Source: CATOSP01 sp965205385
GTDB taxonomy: Bacteria > Chloroflexota > Dehalococcoidia > Lucifugimonadales > UBA3495
Length of the DNA: 64,000 nt
Reading direction: 5' to 3'
Assembly: GCA_965205385.1 (NCBI GenBank)
Contig: CBDBGS010000008.1
Location: 558,001 to 622,000 of the forward strand
Shown here in pieces: positions 27,280 to 36,699 of the stretch; within the stretch, counting starts at the first letter, position 1, and each line of letters opens with the position of its first letter. A program made the position numbers and the translations under genes. The notes below the pieces were generated by a model. The model worked only from the letters and a program-made list of their open reading frames with translations. It made no database searches and was not told the DNA's origin.

Positions 27280-27307
27280 CTCTCACCTCATCGAAAAAGC
27301 CTCTACT

Positions 27308-27568
27308 CTACCGGTATCGTCTCGTCGCCTCAGAATCAAAATGTACGGTGAATATTTCGTCATCGCTTGCAGATACTGCCACTTTAAGAAGATACTTTCT
27401 TCCTGCTATGAACCCATAATAATTCATGGACTGGTGTAATTCATCCAATCTTCTTGCTACCCAATCGTTCAGGACTTCAGCAACCCAGGTCGTGAGGATC
27501 CCTCGGACCGCCATCCTGTCCAGGCTGTGGTTGGATAGCGTTCGCTCTTTCCCGTTGGCGAATAACAA
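27308..27568 (-). CDS. DUF4258-like protein
   Basis: 86 residues. Near the start SNHSLDRMAVRGI fits the DUF4258 motif (S-x-HALERMxERGI). Later FIAGRKYLLKVAVSASDDEIFTVHFDSE matches the beta part. The start at 27568 is a TTG without a clear ribosome site, so the N-terminus may be different. It is upstream of DUF2283 and would be translated first. The pair may be a toxin and antitoxin. Confidence 0.65.
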   Translation of the reverse strand: MLFANGKERTLSNHSLDRMAVRGILTTWVAEVLNDWVARRLDELHQSMNYYGFIAGRKYLLKVAVSASDDEIFTVHFDSEATRRYR

Positions 27569-27641
27569 GACTCGTTGAGAAGTTGACGATTTGGTCCGAC
27601 CATTCGCGGCCTACAAATTACCCGCACCTGTGAAAAGACGA

Positions 27642-29915
27642 CTACCCCTCGACCTTCTCCAGAGGGGCGTAGCTTAGCAGCAGGCGTTTAATGCCAAGTC
27701 CACCCTCGAAGTGAACGGTCACCTCGTGGTCTCCCCTGGCTTCGATGCAGTCCATGACCACACCTTCACCAAAAGTGGCGTGACGCACTTGGTCGCCGAT
27801 GTTGGGGACTGGTTTGGCCGGTGGTGGAGGAGGATCTGACACCTTGGCAGGCGCCCATCCCTTCCATTCGGAATTCCTAGAGGATGTGGAGGATGTGACG
27901 GAAGGACGAGTCTTTTCCGGTACGGCGAGCAGGTTGTCGGGGATTTCCCGCAAGAATCTTGAAGCGTTGGTGGGGCCGCTGCTGCCCATGAACCCCCGGC
28001 GGAACGCCCGGAGCAGGTAGAGGCGTTGTTGCGCCCGGGTCATGCCCACGTAACAGAGGCGCCGTTCCTCTTCAACCTGGGCGTCGTTCCCGCTTTGAGC
28101 GTCGGCCTCGATGGACCGGTTGTGGGGCAAAATGCCTTCTTCCAAACCGACCATGAAGACTACGGGAAACTCCAACCCCTTGGCCTGATGCAAGGTTATC
28201 AGCGTTAGGGAGTCCTCTTCCTCGTTGTAGGTGTCTACCTCCGCCACCAGGGACAAACGCTCCAGCAGGCTGGACAGTCCCTCCCCTGGCTCTTCGGCGT
28301 TAAATTCCCTCGCGGTCTCACGCAACTCCAGGATGTTCTCCCACCGGTCCTCGGGGCGGTCGCCGTTTCGCCGGTCCGCCGTGCGGTTGTCGTTGTCCTG
28401 GAAGTACCTGCGGAACCCGCCGCGTTCCAATACGTCGTTAATCAGTTCCACGACCGGGACCTGGCCGTTTAGCCGAACTAGGTCTTCCACCAAGTTGGCG
28501 AAGTCGGCGATGGCGTTGGCTGCTCTCTTGGTAAGTTGCACCGGGCAGTCCCGCTTTTCGTTCCTGGCGGCGGCAATGCGCTGCATGGCGGTGAAGGTGG
28601 GAATGGTCTCGCCTTGGGCCCAGCGGGTCAGCTCAAATACCGACTTGGCCCCGATACCCCTCGGCGGCACGTTGACGACCCGAGCAAGGCTGACCTCATC
28701 CAGGGGGTTGTTTATCAGCCTCAAGAAGGCCAGCACGTCTTTGACCTCCCGCCGTTGATAGAACCGCACCCCTCCAACTAGCCGGTATTTCATACCCCTG
28801 CGGAGGCATGCCTCTTCCAGCGCCCGCGATTGGGCGTTGACCCTGTACATGATGGCGCAGTCGCCGGCCTTGAGGCGTTCCTCCCGCATCAGGCGGTCCA
28901 CTTCACCGATCACGAACCCGGCCTCTTCCTCTTCGTCGTAGGCTTCGTGGGCATACACTGGATTGCCCTGGTCGTTATCCGTGAACAACCCCTTGTCCAA
29001 CCGCATCCCATTTTGTGAGATGAGGGTCTGGGCGGCGTTCAGGATGTTGCTGGTGGAGCGGTAGTTCTGTTCCAGGGGTATGGTCCGCGCCCTGGGGTAG
29101 TCTTTCTGGAAGCTCAATATGTTGCGTATATCCGCGCTGCGCCAGGAGTAGATCGACTGGTCCGGGTCTCCCACGACGCAGATATTCTGACGCTCACCGG
29201 CCAGGAGCCGGGCCAGCCTGTACTGCGCGACGTTGGTGTCTTGGAACTCGTCCACCATTACGTAGAGGTACCGGTCTTGGTACTTTTCCCGGACGACTTG
29301 GTGTTCCTCCAGCAGTTGCACGGCCTTCATCAACAGGTCGTCGAAGTCCACCGCGTTGTTGCGCGCCATAATCTCTTCGTAATGCTGGTAGGCTCTGACG
29401 CATCGCTCTTCGAAGTAGTTCTGAGGGCGCCTGGCGAGTCCCTGGGAGTCCGTCAAGACACTCTTTGACCTGGAAATGATGCTGCGGACGGCCTGGGGCG
29501 GGAATTGCTTGGGGTCCATTTCGGCCATCTCCATCGCCTGTTTGACGACGGATAGCTGGTCATCGGCGTCGAAGATAGAGTAGTTGTGGGGCAGCCCCAT
29601 CACCTCCCCGTCCCGGCGCAACAGCAGGGCGCAAAAGGCGTGGAACGTCCCCACGGTCAGGGAGTCGGCGCGGGGGCCAACCAAACGTTGCAGCCTGTCG
29701 CGCATCTCCCGGGCGGCCTTGTTGGTGAACGTGGAGGCCATTATCCGGTAAGGGCTGACCCCGCAATGGCGGACCAGGTATGCGATCCGGTGGGTAATCA
29801 CCCGTGTCTTGCCGCTGCCTGGGCCAGCGATGATTAGCAATGGCCCGTCAATGGTCTCGACGGCGTCCCTTTGCGCGGGATTTAACCCTTGAAGTACGTC
29901 CAAGTCGGCGGTCAT
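27642..29915 (-). CDS. pcrA: UvrD/PcrA-type ATP-dependent DNA helicase
   Basis: 757 residues from ATG 29915; ten further codons upstream have no good start signal. It carries all SF1A motifs: Walker A AGPGSGKTR (30-38), VDEFQDTN, GDPDQSIYSWR, QNYRST, TLHQAKGLEFPVVFMVGLEEG and VGMTRAQQRLYL. The C-terminal 100 residues include a Pro/Ser-rich linker and a small domain with GDQVRHATFGEGVV, typical of PcrA for RNA polymerase contact. Role: unwinding in nucleotide excision repair and plasmid or phage replication. The start codon is 111 bases before a MITE-like copy. Confidence 0.95.
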   Translation of the reverse strand: MTADLDVLQGLNPAQRDAVETIDGPLLIIAGPGSGKTRVITHRIAYLVRHCGVSPYRIMASTFTNKAAREMRDRLQRLVGPRADSLTVGTFHAFCALLLRRDGEVMGLPHNYSIFDADDQLSVVKQAMEMAEMDPKQFPPQAVRSIISRSKSVLTDSQGLARRPQNYFEERCVRAYQHYEEIMARNNAVDFDDLLMKAVQLLEEHQVVREKYQDRYLYVMVDEFQDTNVAQYRLARLLAGERQNICVVGDPDQSIYSWRSADIRNILSFQKDYPRARTIPLEQNYRSTSNILNAAQTLISQNGMRLDKGLFTDNDQGNPVYAHEAYDEEEEAGFVIGEVDRLMREERLKAGDCAIMYRVNAQSRALEEACLRRGMKYRLVGGVRFYQRREVKDVLAFLRLINNPLDEVSLARVVNVPPRGIGAKSVFELTRWAQGETIPTFTAMQRIAAARNEKRDCPVQLTKRAANAIADFANLVEDLVRLNGQVPVVELINDVLERGGFRRYFQDNDNRTADRRNGDRPEDRWENILELRETAREFNAEEPGEGLSSLLERLSLVAEVDTYNEEEDSLTLITLHQAKGLEFPVVFMVGLEEGILPHNRSIEADAQSGNDAQVEEERRLCYVGMTRAQQRLYLLRAFRRGFMGSSGPTNASRFLREIPDNLLAVPEKTRPSVTSSTSSRNSEWKGWAPAKVSDPPPPPAKPVPNIGDQVRHATFGEGVVMDCIEARGDHEVTVHFEGGLGIKRLLLSYAPLEKVEG

Positions 29916-30524
29916 GGCCGGATTATAGCATGGGGATACTGGCAAAATAGGTTGCCGTGCGCGTTTGGGGAACGTCGGATACGTCAGGAATATCTGGACG
30001 CCCTATGGCCTGCGGACCCAACTCAACGTAACTGTTCAGCTTTGATGTGTCCTTCCTACTCCTAGCTCGTCATTCCGGGCTTGACCCGGAATCCAGAAAC
30101 CCTTGCAACCAGCGACCTTCACTATCATTAGCATTTCTGGATTCCCGCATCATTAGCATTTCTAGATTCCCGCCTGCGCGGGAATGACGGGTGGCGGGGG
30201 CGGGGCATGATAAGAGGATTATCACAGAGATGACCGATGTGAGATTCAGCCAATCCCCCTCATCGAGTCTGGTCAGTCACAACGCAACCCGTGACATGGC
30301 AAGCGAATTTCGCTCATGCTATAATTCGTCCTCGTTGGCAGGGCGTTCACCCATTCGCTAATCGACACTCGACGGTGACCCAACCGGTCGAGCCTGGCCA
30401 TTCGGCCCCAACCCGTCTCCTTTGATTTTCGGCGGTGTGGTAGGCACGTCTGGCTCGTCTGGGGCTCTCTCTTGCCGGGACCTTATTGATACCAACGCAG
30501 ATTGCGAAAACGAGAGGTGGCACG
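29916..30524. other. Intergenic region with MITE-like element
   Basis: A 600-base gap between pcrA and the aminotransferase. The middle is occupied by the element copy B at 30027-30280. From 30281 to 30524 there is only AT-rich DNA near TGCTATAATTCG (30318-30329), which resembles a -10 box (TATAAT) and may be the aminotransferase promoter. No small gene is convincing. Confidence 0.45.
30027..30280. repeat. MITE-like element, copy B (inverted relative to copy A)
   Basis: 254 bases. The left end CGTAACTGTTCAG (30027-30039) and right end TCTGGTCAGTCAC (30268-30280) match copy A in reverse orientation. About 80 internal bases present in copy A are missing. The shared central stretch includes ACATCGGTCATCTCTGTGAT and its complement, nearly identical between copies. 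No coding frame. A likely non-autonomous element; no transposase is seen in the window. Confidence 0.75.
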
Positions 30525-31634
30525 GTGAGAAGCGCCAGGCAGAACTTACGAACTCCCGGTCCAACCCCCGTACCCGATGACATTGTCGACGCCATGGGGA
30601 ACCCCATGATCGACCACCGGGGCCCCGAATTCTTCGAGCTAATTACGGAAGCGACCGCGGGACTCAAACAAGTTTTCATGACCCAAAACGACCTGTTCAT
30701 ACTGACCGCGTCGGGAACGGGCGGCCTTGAGTCCTTGATCGTCAATTCCCTCTCGCCCGGCGACAGGGTGCTTTCGGCCACGGCTGGTTCCTTCGGGGAC
30801 CGGTTTTGCGAGATGGCCACAGCCTACGGGGCCGACGTGCAACGCTTGGACTTCGAGTGGGGAGAAGCGGTAGACCCGGATGAAGTTAGGCGGGCCCTCA
30901 ACGACGATCCGGGAATCAAGGCGGTCCTGGTTACCCACAACGAGACCTCTACCGGAGTGACCCATCCCCTCCCCGAAATCTCCCGGGTGGTGAAGGGAGA
31001 GTTCAACAAACTGCTCCTCGTGGACGCGGTTAGCAGCCTGGGCTGCATTCCCCTGCCGGTAGACGGCTGGGACTGCGACATGGTGGCCACGGCTTCCCAG
31101 AAAGGGTTCATGATTCCGCCGGGGTTGTCCTTCGTCAGCGTGAGCCAGGCAGCCTGGGAAGCTGAAGCGGAGGCCAGGATGCCCCGCTTCTACTTCGACC
31201 TTCGCGCGGCCAAAAGCTACCTGGAGCGTGGACAGACCCCGTTCACCCCCAACGTCGCGTTGCTGTACGGTCTACAACTCGCCCTGGACAAGCTCCTGGA
31301 AGAGGGGATGGAAAGCGTCTACGAGAGGCACGCCAGCATTGCCGAGTTCACCCGCCAGGGAGTCAAACGGCTGGGGCTGGAGTTGCTGGCCCAGGACGAG
31401 ACTTACGCTTCCAACACGGTGACCGCGATAAAGATACCCGAAGAGGTGGACGGGTCCGGTCTCATGTCTCTGACTCGCACTGAGGAAAACGTTGTACTGG
31501 CCGGGGGACAGGGGAAATTGACCGGAAAGATCTTCCGAATCGGGCACCTGGGACACGTTACCCAGGACGACATCCAGGAGGTGCTGGATGCGCTGGGCAG
31601 GGTATTACCCAGGGTAGGCTTTGACCCCAGCTAA
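30525..31634 (+). CDS. Class V aminotransferase (alanine/serine-glyoxylate type)
   Basis: About 369 residues from a GTG at 30525, with GAGAGGTGG before it. The earlier start at 30486 is a TTG and has no ribosome site. The PLP lysine is in SQKGFMIPPG. The class V N-terminal motif is RTPGPTPVPDDI with MGNPMIDHRGPEF. Family members transaminate alanine or serine with glyoxylate, or split related amino acids. The amino donor is not defined here. It is alone on its strand, 60 bases before the coiled-coil gene. Confidence 0.9.
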   Translation: MRSARQNLRTPGPTPVPDDIVDAMGNPMIDHRGPEFFELITEATAGLKQVFMTQNDLFILTASGTGGLESLIVNSLSPGDRVLSATAGSFGDRFCEMATAYGADVQRLDFEWGEAVDPDEVRRALNDDPGIKAVLVTHNETSTGVTHPLPEISRVVKGEFNKLLLVDAVSSLGCIPLPVDGWDCDMVATASQKGFMIPPGLSFVSVSQAAWEAEAEARMPRFYFDLRAAKSYLERGQTPFTPNVALLYGLQLALDKLLEEGMESVYERHASIAEFTRQGVKRLGLELLAQDETYASNTVTAIKIPEEVDGSGLMSLTRTEENVVLAGGQGKLTGKIFRIGHLGHVTQDDIQEVLDALGRVLPRVGFDPS

Positions 31635-31696
31635 TTCCCCGGCTAGCCTGAGTCGGGCGTCCCGGGTATGGGCGCTCCTCGAGGGAGGCTTAGAGC

Positions 31697-32155
31697 ATGG
31701 CGACATCACAACTTCAGAAGGCAATGGCCACCCTGCGCATTAGCCTGGCTGAGATCAAGAACAAAGAAACGCAGCTCGACGGCGCGATCTCCCAGTTTCG
31801 CACTCAGTTGCGCCGTGTTCCCAGGCAGGCGGTATACGGCAGGACCTCCCTGGACATGTCCCTATCGGCGATGGGAGAAATCGAGGAGAGGCTTGCCGAC
31901 GCCGAAGCCACGCGGCGTCGGCTCCTAGCCATCAAGAAGACCGCTGCCGATGAACTGGAAACCCTACAGGTGATTCAGCAGGTGGACGAGGCCAAGCGTT
32001 CTCTGGGGGACCTGAGAAAGAGGGTCCGTGCGCCGGGGTCTGACCCGGAGGAGGCGGCTGAGATAAAACGTCTGGAGCGTTTCATCGCCGCCTATAGCAA
32101 AAGGGCGGAGCAGGCGATTACCGCCAGCTACGAGGAACGGTTGGACCTACGCTAG
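31697..32155 (+). CDS. Coiled-coil protein, unknown
   Basis: 152 residues, almost wholly helical with heptad-like patterns from residue 10 to 140 (Leu/Ile spaced by Glu/Lys/Arg). Two stretches without Pro are long enough for a coiled coil: about residues 5-35 and 55-140. It follows the aminotransferase on the same strand and could be read with it. I do not recognise the family; it may be a structural protein. Confidence 0.6.
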   Translation: MATSQLQKAMATLRISLAEIKNKETQLDGAISQFRTQLRRVPRQAVYGRTSLDMSLSAMGEIEERLADAEATRRRLLAIKKTAADELETLQVIQQVDEAKRSLGDLRKRVRAPGSDPEEAAEIKRLERFIAAYSKRAEQAITASYEERLDLR

Positions 32156-32178
32156 CATCCCCGAGTGCCAGGATACTA

Positions 32179-33471
32179 TTATAGCGCCCCATCAAGCTGG
32201 TTGATGACCAAACCGGTCGGCAGCTTGGGATAGAAAAAAGTCGATTTGCGGGGGAGACGCTGTCCCTGCCGCACGATTTCCTCGAACGGCCCCAGCGGGA
32301 ACGGCTTGAGCAAGAAAGCCATCTGGCACGTACCGGCGGCGATCTGCTCCGCTGCTTCGTCATGGTCGTGGATGTAACCGACGTGTTGGGGAAGCGATTC
32401 CCCCAGTACCGGCCTCAAAACCTGCTCTTCCAGTATCCACGCCTCCGACACCGTCAGAGGTCCCCACTCCCGCCAGTCCACCTCTGGACGTAACCGGAGT
32501 AGTCGAGGGGACGCTCCTCCGGCGGCGATTAGGCCCGCTACCTTATCTTCCAGCCCGTAACTGCCCACGGTGTCCACCAACGCTCCCGCCATCCCATCTC
32601 TCGGCAGTTCTAGCTCCTCGGAAGCAAACACCTGCCCCAACCTCTCCAGAAGCCGTCCCAACACTTCCTCGGCCAGTCCGCTTACGACGCGGTGGTACGG
32701 CAAAACAAGCAGACCGGGGTCCGAAAACTCGATGAGGGTCATCATCACGTAGTTGTGCCCAGCGGGTTGTTCCGGCTCGTCATCCTCTTTTTCCCCTCGG
32801 AACCTTAGCGCGGCTTCGTAGCGATGATGGCCGTCGGCTAGAAACACCTGGGTCCGGGAGAAGAATGCCAAGACCTGATTCCTGGCGTTTTCGTCGGAAA
32901 TGCGCCATACCGTAAGACCCTGCTCCCCGACGGCCATGACGTCGATGGCGGGCGTTCCATCCATAGCGTCCCGCAGTAATGGGTCGAGCGCTCCTTCAGG
33001 GTCACGGTAAAGGGACATGATCGGGCTGAAGTTGGTGTTGCACTGTCGCATCAGGGAGACCCGGTCCATAACAGCCGGTTCTTCGGTGTACTCGTGAGGA
33101 TAGACTTGCCCCGCTTCGTAATCCTCGAGCCTCACACACCCGGTCAAGCCCAGGCGGGTCATCTGTTGCCCCTGAAACTCGAAGGTGTGGCGCAACAGAT
33201 AGAAGCTGGGAGTTTCATCCCGCTGCAATACGTTCTCAGCCTGCCACTCATCGAACACCGCTGCCGTGCTCCGGTATTGGTCCGCGGTGGGTGAGTTCCA
33301 GTCCAATCCTTCGCCCGCTTCCAGGTGGACCACGTTGTAGGGACTGAGCAGACGCAGCGATTCTTGAAGCTCCGGGGTAATCAGGTCGTAAGGGGGACAC
33401 ACTACCGAAGCGAGGTCTCCAACGACACTGGGGTTGTAACGCCACCCCCGAAACGGGCGGAAGTCTACCAT
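32179..33471 (-). CDS. DUF1015 family protein
   Basis: 430 residues. The DUF1015 N-terminus is MVDFRPFRGWRYNP, and VCPPYDLITPE follows, both family markers. A middle motif is ADGHHRYEAALRFR, typical of the family. Start at ATG 33471 with AGGTGG before it; the frame opens with TTG at 33489. The family is widespread and may be a kinase- or phosphatase-like enzyme of SerK type; biochemical role here unknown. It is convergent with the coiled-coil gene. Confidence 0.9.
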   Translation of the reverse strand: MVDFRPFRGWRYNPSVVGDLASVVCPPYDLITPELQESLRLLSPYNVVHLEAGEGLDWNSPTADQYRSTAAVFDEWQAENVLQRDETPSFYLLRHTFEFQGQQMTRLGLTGCVRLEDYEAGQVYPHEYTEEPAVMDRVSLMRQCNTNFSPIMSLYRDPEGALDPLLRDAMDGTPAIDVMAVGEQGLTVWRISDENARNQVLAFFSRTQVFLADGHHRYEAALRFRGEKEDDEPEQPAGHNYVMMTLIEFSDPGLLVLPYHRVVSGLAEEVLGRLLERLGQVFASEELELPRDGMAGALVDTVGSYGLEDKVAGLIAAGGASPRLLRLRPEVDWREWGPLTVSEAWILEEQVLRPVLGESLPQHVGYIHDHDEAAEQIAAGTCQMAFLLKPFPLGPFEEIVRQGQRLPRKSTFFYPKLPTGLVINQLDGAL

Positions 33472-33584
33472 ATTTGAGGTCCACCTCAACCGAGGAGTTT
33501 AGGAGAGGGTGTGTCCCCTCTCCCAGCGGGAGAAGGGACACGGGGCTTCATGCGGCAGGTCTTATCCTGCCTCGTGGTTTTCGC

Positions 33585-34685
33585 CTAAAAATCGGCCTGG
33601 GGAGGCGCTCCCCACCCCTGGGGGATGTTAATCAGGTTGGATTCAAGGTCCTGAACGGAGCTTTGACCGCAGTAGGCCATAGCCCTGTCGACTTCCTCCC
33701 GCAGTAGCTCCAACACTCCGTGGACGCCCTCCGCTCCGTTGACGGCCAGGCCCCAGAAGAGGGGACGGCCTATGCCAACAGCCTTCGCGCCCAGGGCCAG
33801 CGCCTTGACCACGTCGCTGCCCCGGCGGACACCGGAGTCGACGTAGACCTCGCAATTGCCTTTGACTGCGTCCACGACCTCGGGAAGCATCTCGATTGCG
33901 CCCATGGTCATATCGAGTTGCCGTCCACCGTGGGTGGAAACCAGGATTCCATCAACGCCGCTTTCAGCCGCTACGTGGGCGTCCTCGGCGGTGCGGATGC
34001 CCTTGAGCACTATGGGGAGACCAGTCAGGCCGCGCAGCCACTCCAGTTCCTGCCAGGTGAGGGGCGCCTCGCGATTCACGTTCCATCCCACCGACTCGTC
34101 GGTCCCTCGCAGTACGTTCTCAGCGCGATTGACGCCCCGGAAATTGCCCTGCTCGAAATTGCGGTTGTACCGGTTGCGAAGGTCGCGTTCTTTGGGGCTG
34201 GGAGTCGGCGTGTCCACCGTCAGGCACACGGCCTTGAACCCGGCTTCTTCCGCACGGCGCACCAGCATTTCGGTCAGGTCGTAACCCCGGTGGTAAAGCT
34301 GGAAAAAGAGGGGACTGGTGGCCTCTTCCGCGACCTCTTCCATGCTGCAGTTGGAGCCGGTGCTGAGCATCATCAGGGTGTTGGACATGCTCGCGCCCCG
34401 GGCTGTGGCGACCTCTCCCTCCGGATGTGCCCGGTGATGGGAGCCAGCCGGACAGACGAACACCGGCATACTTAGTTCATTTCCCAACATGGTTGTGGAA
34501 AGGTCCCGTTCGCCGGTGTCACGGAGGAACCGGGGCCGCAGGGTCAAGTCCTCGAAGGCTGACCGGTTGCGCCGGGTGGTGAACATGTCCATAGCCCCGG
34601 CGTCGATGGTGTCCCAATCGTCGTGGGGCAAGACCAGCCTGGCCCGTTCCTCGTAGTCGTACAGATTGATGGGATCTAAACGCAT
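33585..34685 (-). CDS. FMN-dependent alpha-hydroxy acid oxidase/dehydrogenase (lactate oxidase-like)
   Basis: 366 residues from ATG 34685, preceded by GGGAGGTAGTT. The FMN family signature is ILVSTHGGRQLDM, with the catalytic His in the STHGGR loop, and YVDSGVRRGSDVVKALALGAKAVGIGRP. It belongs to the lactate-2-monooxygenase/glycolate-oxidase group and oxidises an alpha-hydroxy acid to a keto acid with FMN. The reading frame stays open upstream to an antitoxin-like start at 34940 (see next entry), so a longer fusion protein of 451 residues is also possible. Confidence 0.9.
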   Translation of the reverse strand: MRLDPINLYDYEERARLVLPHDDWDTIDAGAMDMFTTRRNRSAFEDLTLRPRFLRDTGERDLSTTMLGNELSMPVFVCPAGSHHRAHPEGEVATARGASMSNTLMMLSTGSNCSMEEVAEEATSPLFFQLYHRGYDLTEMLVRRAEEAGFKAVCLTVDTPTPSPKERDLRNRYNRNFEQGNFRGVNRAENVLRGTDESVGWNVNREAPLTWQELEWLRGLTGLPIVLKGIRTAEDAHVAAESGVDGILVSTHGGRQLDMTMGAIEMLPEVVDAVKGNCEVYVDSGVRRGSDVVKALALGAKAVGIGRPLFWGLAVNGAEGVHGVLELLREEVDRAMAYCGQSSVQDLESNLINIPQGWGAPPQADF

Positions 34686-34940
34686 AACTACCTCCCTGAT
34701 TTGGGCTGACAGTGGGCCTACTTTAGGGGTTGAAAGGTCTGCTGGCAAGTTCTCGGGCGTTCCTGCCCGTAGTCTCTCCATTGTTTCCGACAGGTCCCTT
34801 TCCTTGCCCGGGCGCTCCCGGGCCTTGGGGACGTTCTGCCGCACCTTCTCTTCAGCAATCAGCGCCTTCGCCCGCTTATCCACTTCTCTTCGTCGCGCCG
34901 CGGGCAGACGATCCATTATCTCCCGTAGCGTCCTCATCCT
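34686..34940 (-). pseudogene. Antitoxin-like N-terminus in frame with the hydroxyacid oxidase
   Basis: About 85 codons with a strong ribosome site (AAGGAGG) before ATG 34940. They begin MRTLREIMDRLPAARRREV, which fits the N-terminal helices of HigA-type antitoxins; the usual HTH domain that should follow is missing. The frame has no stop before the oxidase ATG at 34685, so translation from 34940 would make a fusion. The start overlaps the toxin stop by 7 bases, as in a normal HigB-HigA pair. It is either a decayed antitoxin or a real fused leader. Confidence 0.55.
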
Positions 34941-35308
34941 GACCTCCTTCTGCGTGACTCTTGCAACCGGGCTAGGTGCCTGTGGAAGCGGTCGTCTGCC
35001 TTCCCTATCAGTTCCCGGTAGAACAGCCTTTCGCTGACCCCTGATTTGGACCCAACCGACAGCAAGACCGCCTGACGGTTGGTGTCGAAGGCAAATGCAA
35101 CTCGCCATACCCCATTGTCTGCGTTAAAGCGGAGTTCCTTCATGTTGGCGTGCCTTGATTGACGCAACGTGTCTACTCGTGGGCGACCTAGCGCCGGGCC
35201 GAACTCCTCCAGAACCATCGCCTGCGCCAAAATCTCATCTTGTACACTTGGGCTCAGTCTATCGAATTCCAACTCGAAGGACGAGTCGAATCTGACTTCC
35301 CATGGCAT
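34934..35308 (-). CDS. RelE/HigB-type toxin (phage-derived Gp49-like)
   Basis: 124 residues of the PF05973 kind: an N-terminal ExEFDRLSPSVQDEILAQ-type helix pair, then VDTLRQSRHANMKELRFNADNGVWRVAFAFD and QAVLLSVGSKSGVSERLFYRELI, where the family has LWELR, WRV and FxF/ILLxGxDK. Such proteins are ribosome-associated mRNA endonucleases. The antitoxin that should follow (34940) lacks an HTH, so the toxin may be inactive or controlled in another way. No frame damage is visible in the toxin. Confidence 0.8.
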   Translation of the reverse strand: MPWEVRFDSSFELEFDRLSPSVQDEILAQAMVLEEFGPALGRPRVDTLRQSRHANMKELRFNADNGVWRVAFAFDTNRQAVLLSVGSKSGVSERLFYRELIGKADDRFHRHLARLQESRRRRSG

Positions 35309-35410
35309 ACGATCGAGTATATCCGAATTCCCCCGCTCTCCCCATGGCTAATCTGAAGCGCAAGCGGCGCCATGTGTCCTGGAAGCCTGGGGTTACGAGG
35401 AACACTTGGC

Positions 35411-35430
35411 TTGACCTCTCAAGAGGTCAA
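35411..35430. promoter_or_regulatory. Palindromic operator candidate
   Basis: TTGACCTCT and AGAGGTCAA (9-base arms, 2-base centre) lie 100 bases upstream of the toxin start and 120 bases before the LLM gene. The position suits an operator for the toxin-antitoxin pair, or a short hairpin. Its role is inferred only from position. Confidence 0.35.
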
Positions 35431-35552
35431 ACCTACAATCCTCATAATACACCAACGATGAAGGCGTACTTCCTCCGGTGACGCCCGGAGTCATCCTGGA
35501 TTCTGACAATGGTATCCGCGCCCATTGCCCGGCCAAACAGGAGATATGAGTT

Positions 35553-36633
35553 ATGGAATTCGGACTGTTTATGATGCCGCTGCATCCTCCCCGGCGTTCA
35601 TTCGCCGACTCCTACGATCGCGATATGGAGCTAATCGTCCAGGCAGACAAGCTGGGCTATCACGAGGCCTGGATCGGCGAGCATATCACCGAGATGTGGG
35701 AAAACGCGCCCGTGCCGGAGCTATTGATCGCTCAGGCCCTGGCGTTGACGAAGAACATCGTCATGGCCACGGGGGTGACCATGCTTCCCCTGCATCACCC
35801 GGTGGATACCGCCCACCGGATCGCCATGTTGGACCACATGGCCCGTGGCCGGTTCTACTGGGGTATCGGGGTCAGGTCTTTGGCCACGGATCTACACCTC
35901 TAACGGCATCGAATACAATTCGATGGATGACGTGCGGGAACAGGGCAAGGAAGCTTTGGACGTCATCCTGGGTCTGTGGGAGGCTGAGGACGGCAAGTTC
36001 GGCTACGAAGGCAAATACTACCAGGTGCATGCGCCCGAGACGGACCCGGTCTTGGAACGCCGCCTCCACTACAAGCCCTACCAAACCCTCCATCCCCCCA
36101 TCGGCGTTGCGGCTTCCACCCCCACCTCGGAGACCCTGCGCATGGCCGGGGAACGGGGCTGGATACCCATGACCAACCTGATGGACCAACATATAGGCGA
36201 GCTATGGAAGCGGGTTGAAGAGGGCGCGGCCATTTCGGGCAAGACACCGGACCGGAGCGAGCTTCGCGTGGGGCGTGAGATCTACGTGGGAGAGACCCCG
36301 GAGTCAGCCAGGGACGAGGCCCGAATCGTGCTGGGCCGCCCCTTCGACGAGCACCAGTACATCAACCGGAAGGCCGGCGGCAACCTGACATACGTAAAGC
36401 TGGACCCGGATATGCCCGACGAGGATGTGACCGTCGACTACATGATGGAGAACGTCTGGATCGTCGGGGATCCCCAGGAATGCGCCGCCAAGATTCGCAA
36501 GAGTTACGAAGACGTGGGAGGTTTCGGCCACCTGCTGGCAATCACCCAGGACCCGGACGACCATTCGCTAATGCAGCGTTCTTTGCGGCTCCTGAAGGAA
36601 GAGGTCGGCCCGCAGGTCGAAGACCTGAAGTAG
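35553..36633 (+). pseudogene. LLM-class flavin-dependent oxidoreductase, frameshifted
   Basis: Two frames together give one complete LLM protein. The first, 35553-35903, has the N-terminus MEFGLFMMPLHPPRR and ends DLHL followed by TAA. The second continues from about 35902 with GIEYNSMDDVREQGKEAL to the stop at 36633, matching the barrel and the C-terminal SLRLLKEEVGPQ region. Removing one A from CTCTAACGG (near 35904) restores DLHLYGIEYNS. The family uses F420 or FMN and opens rings or desulfonates, for example in alkanesulfonate monooxygenase. It may be a sequence error rather than a dead gene. Confidence 0.8.
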
Positions 36634-36643
36634 TCGGCCTCAA

Positions 36644-36699
36644 ATTTGGAATAGAGGGCCTTTCCCGCCGTTTGCCGGGAAAGGCCCTCTATTCCAAAT
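36644..36699. terminator. Perfect 24-base hairpin between convergent genes
   Basis: The arms 36644-36667 and 36676-36699 are exact complements, with an 8-base loop. The right arm contains the stop codon of the XDH-like gene (36689-36691). The hairpin lies 11 bases after the LLM stop and can end transcription from both sides. AAAT at one edge and ATTT at the other give short T-runs in each direction. Confidence 0.75.

Noticed and set aside
35553..36633. Programmed frameshift in the LLM gene
   Set aside because: No slippery heptamer or pseudoknot is visible; one extra A explains it.
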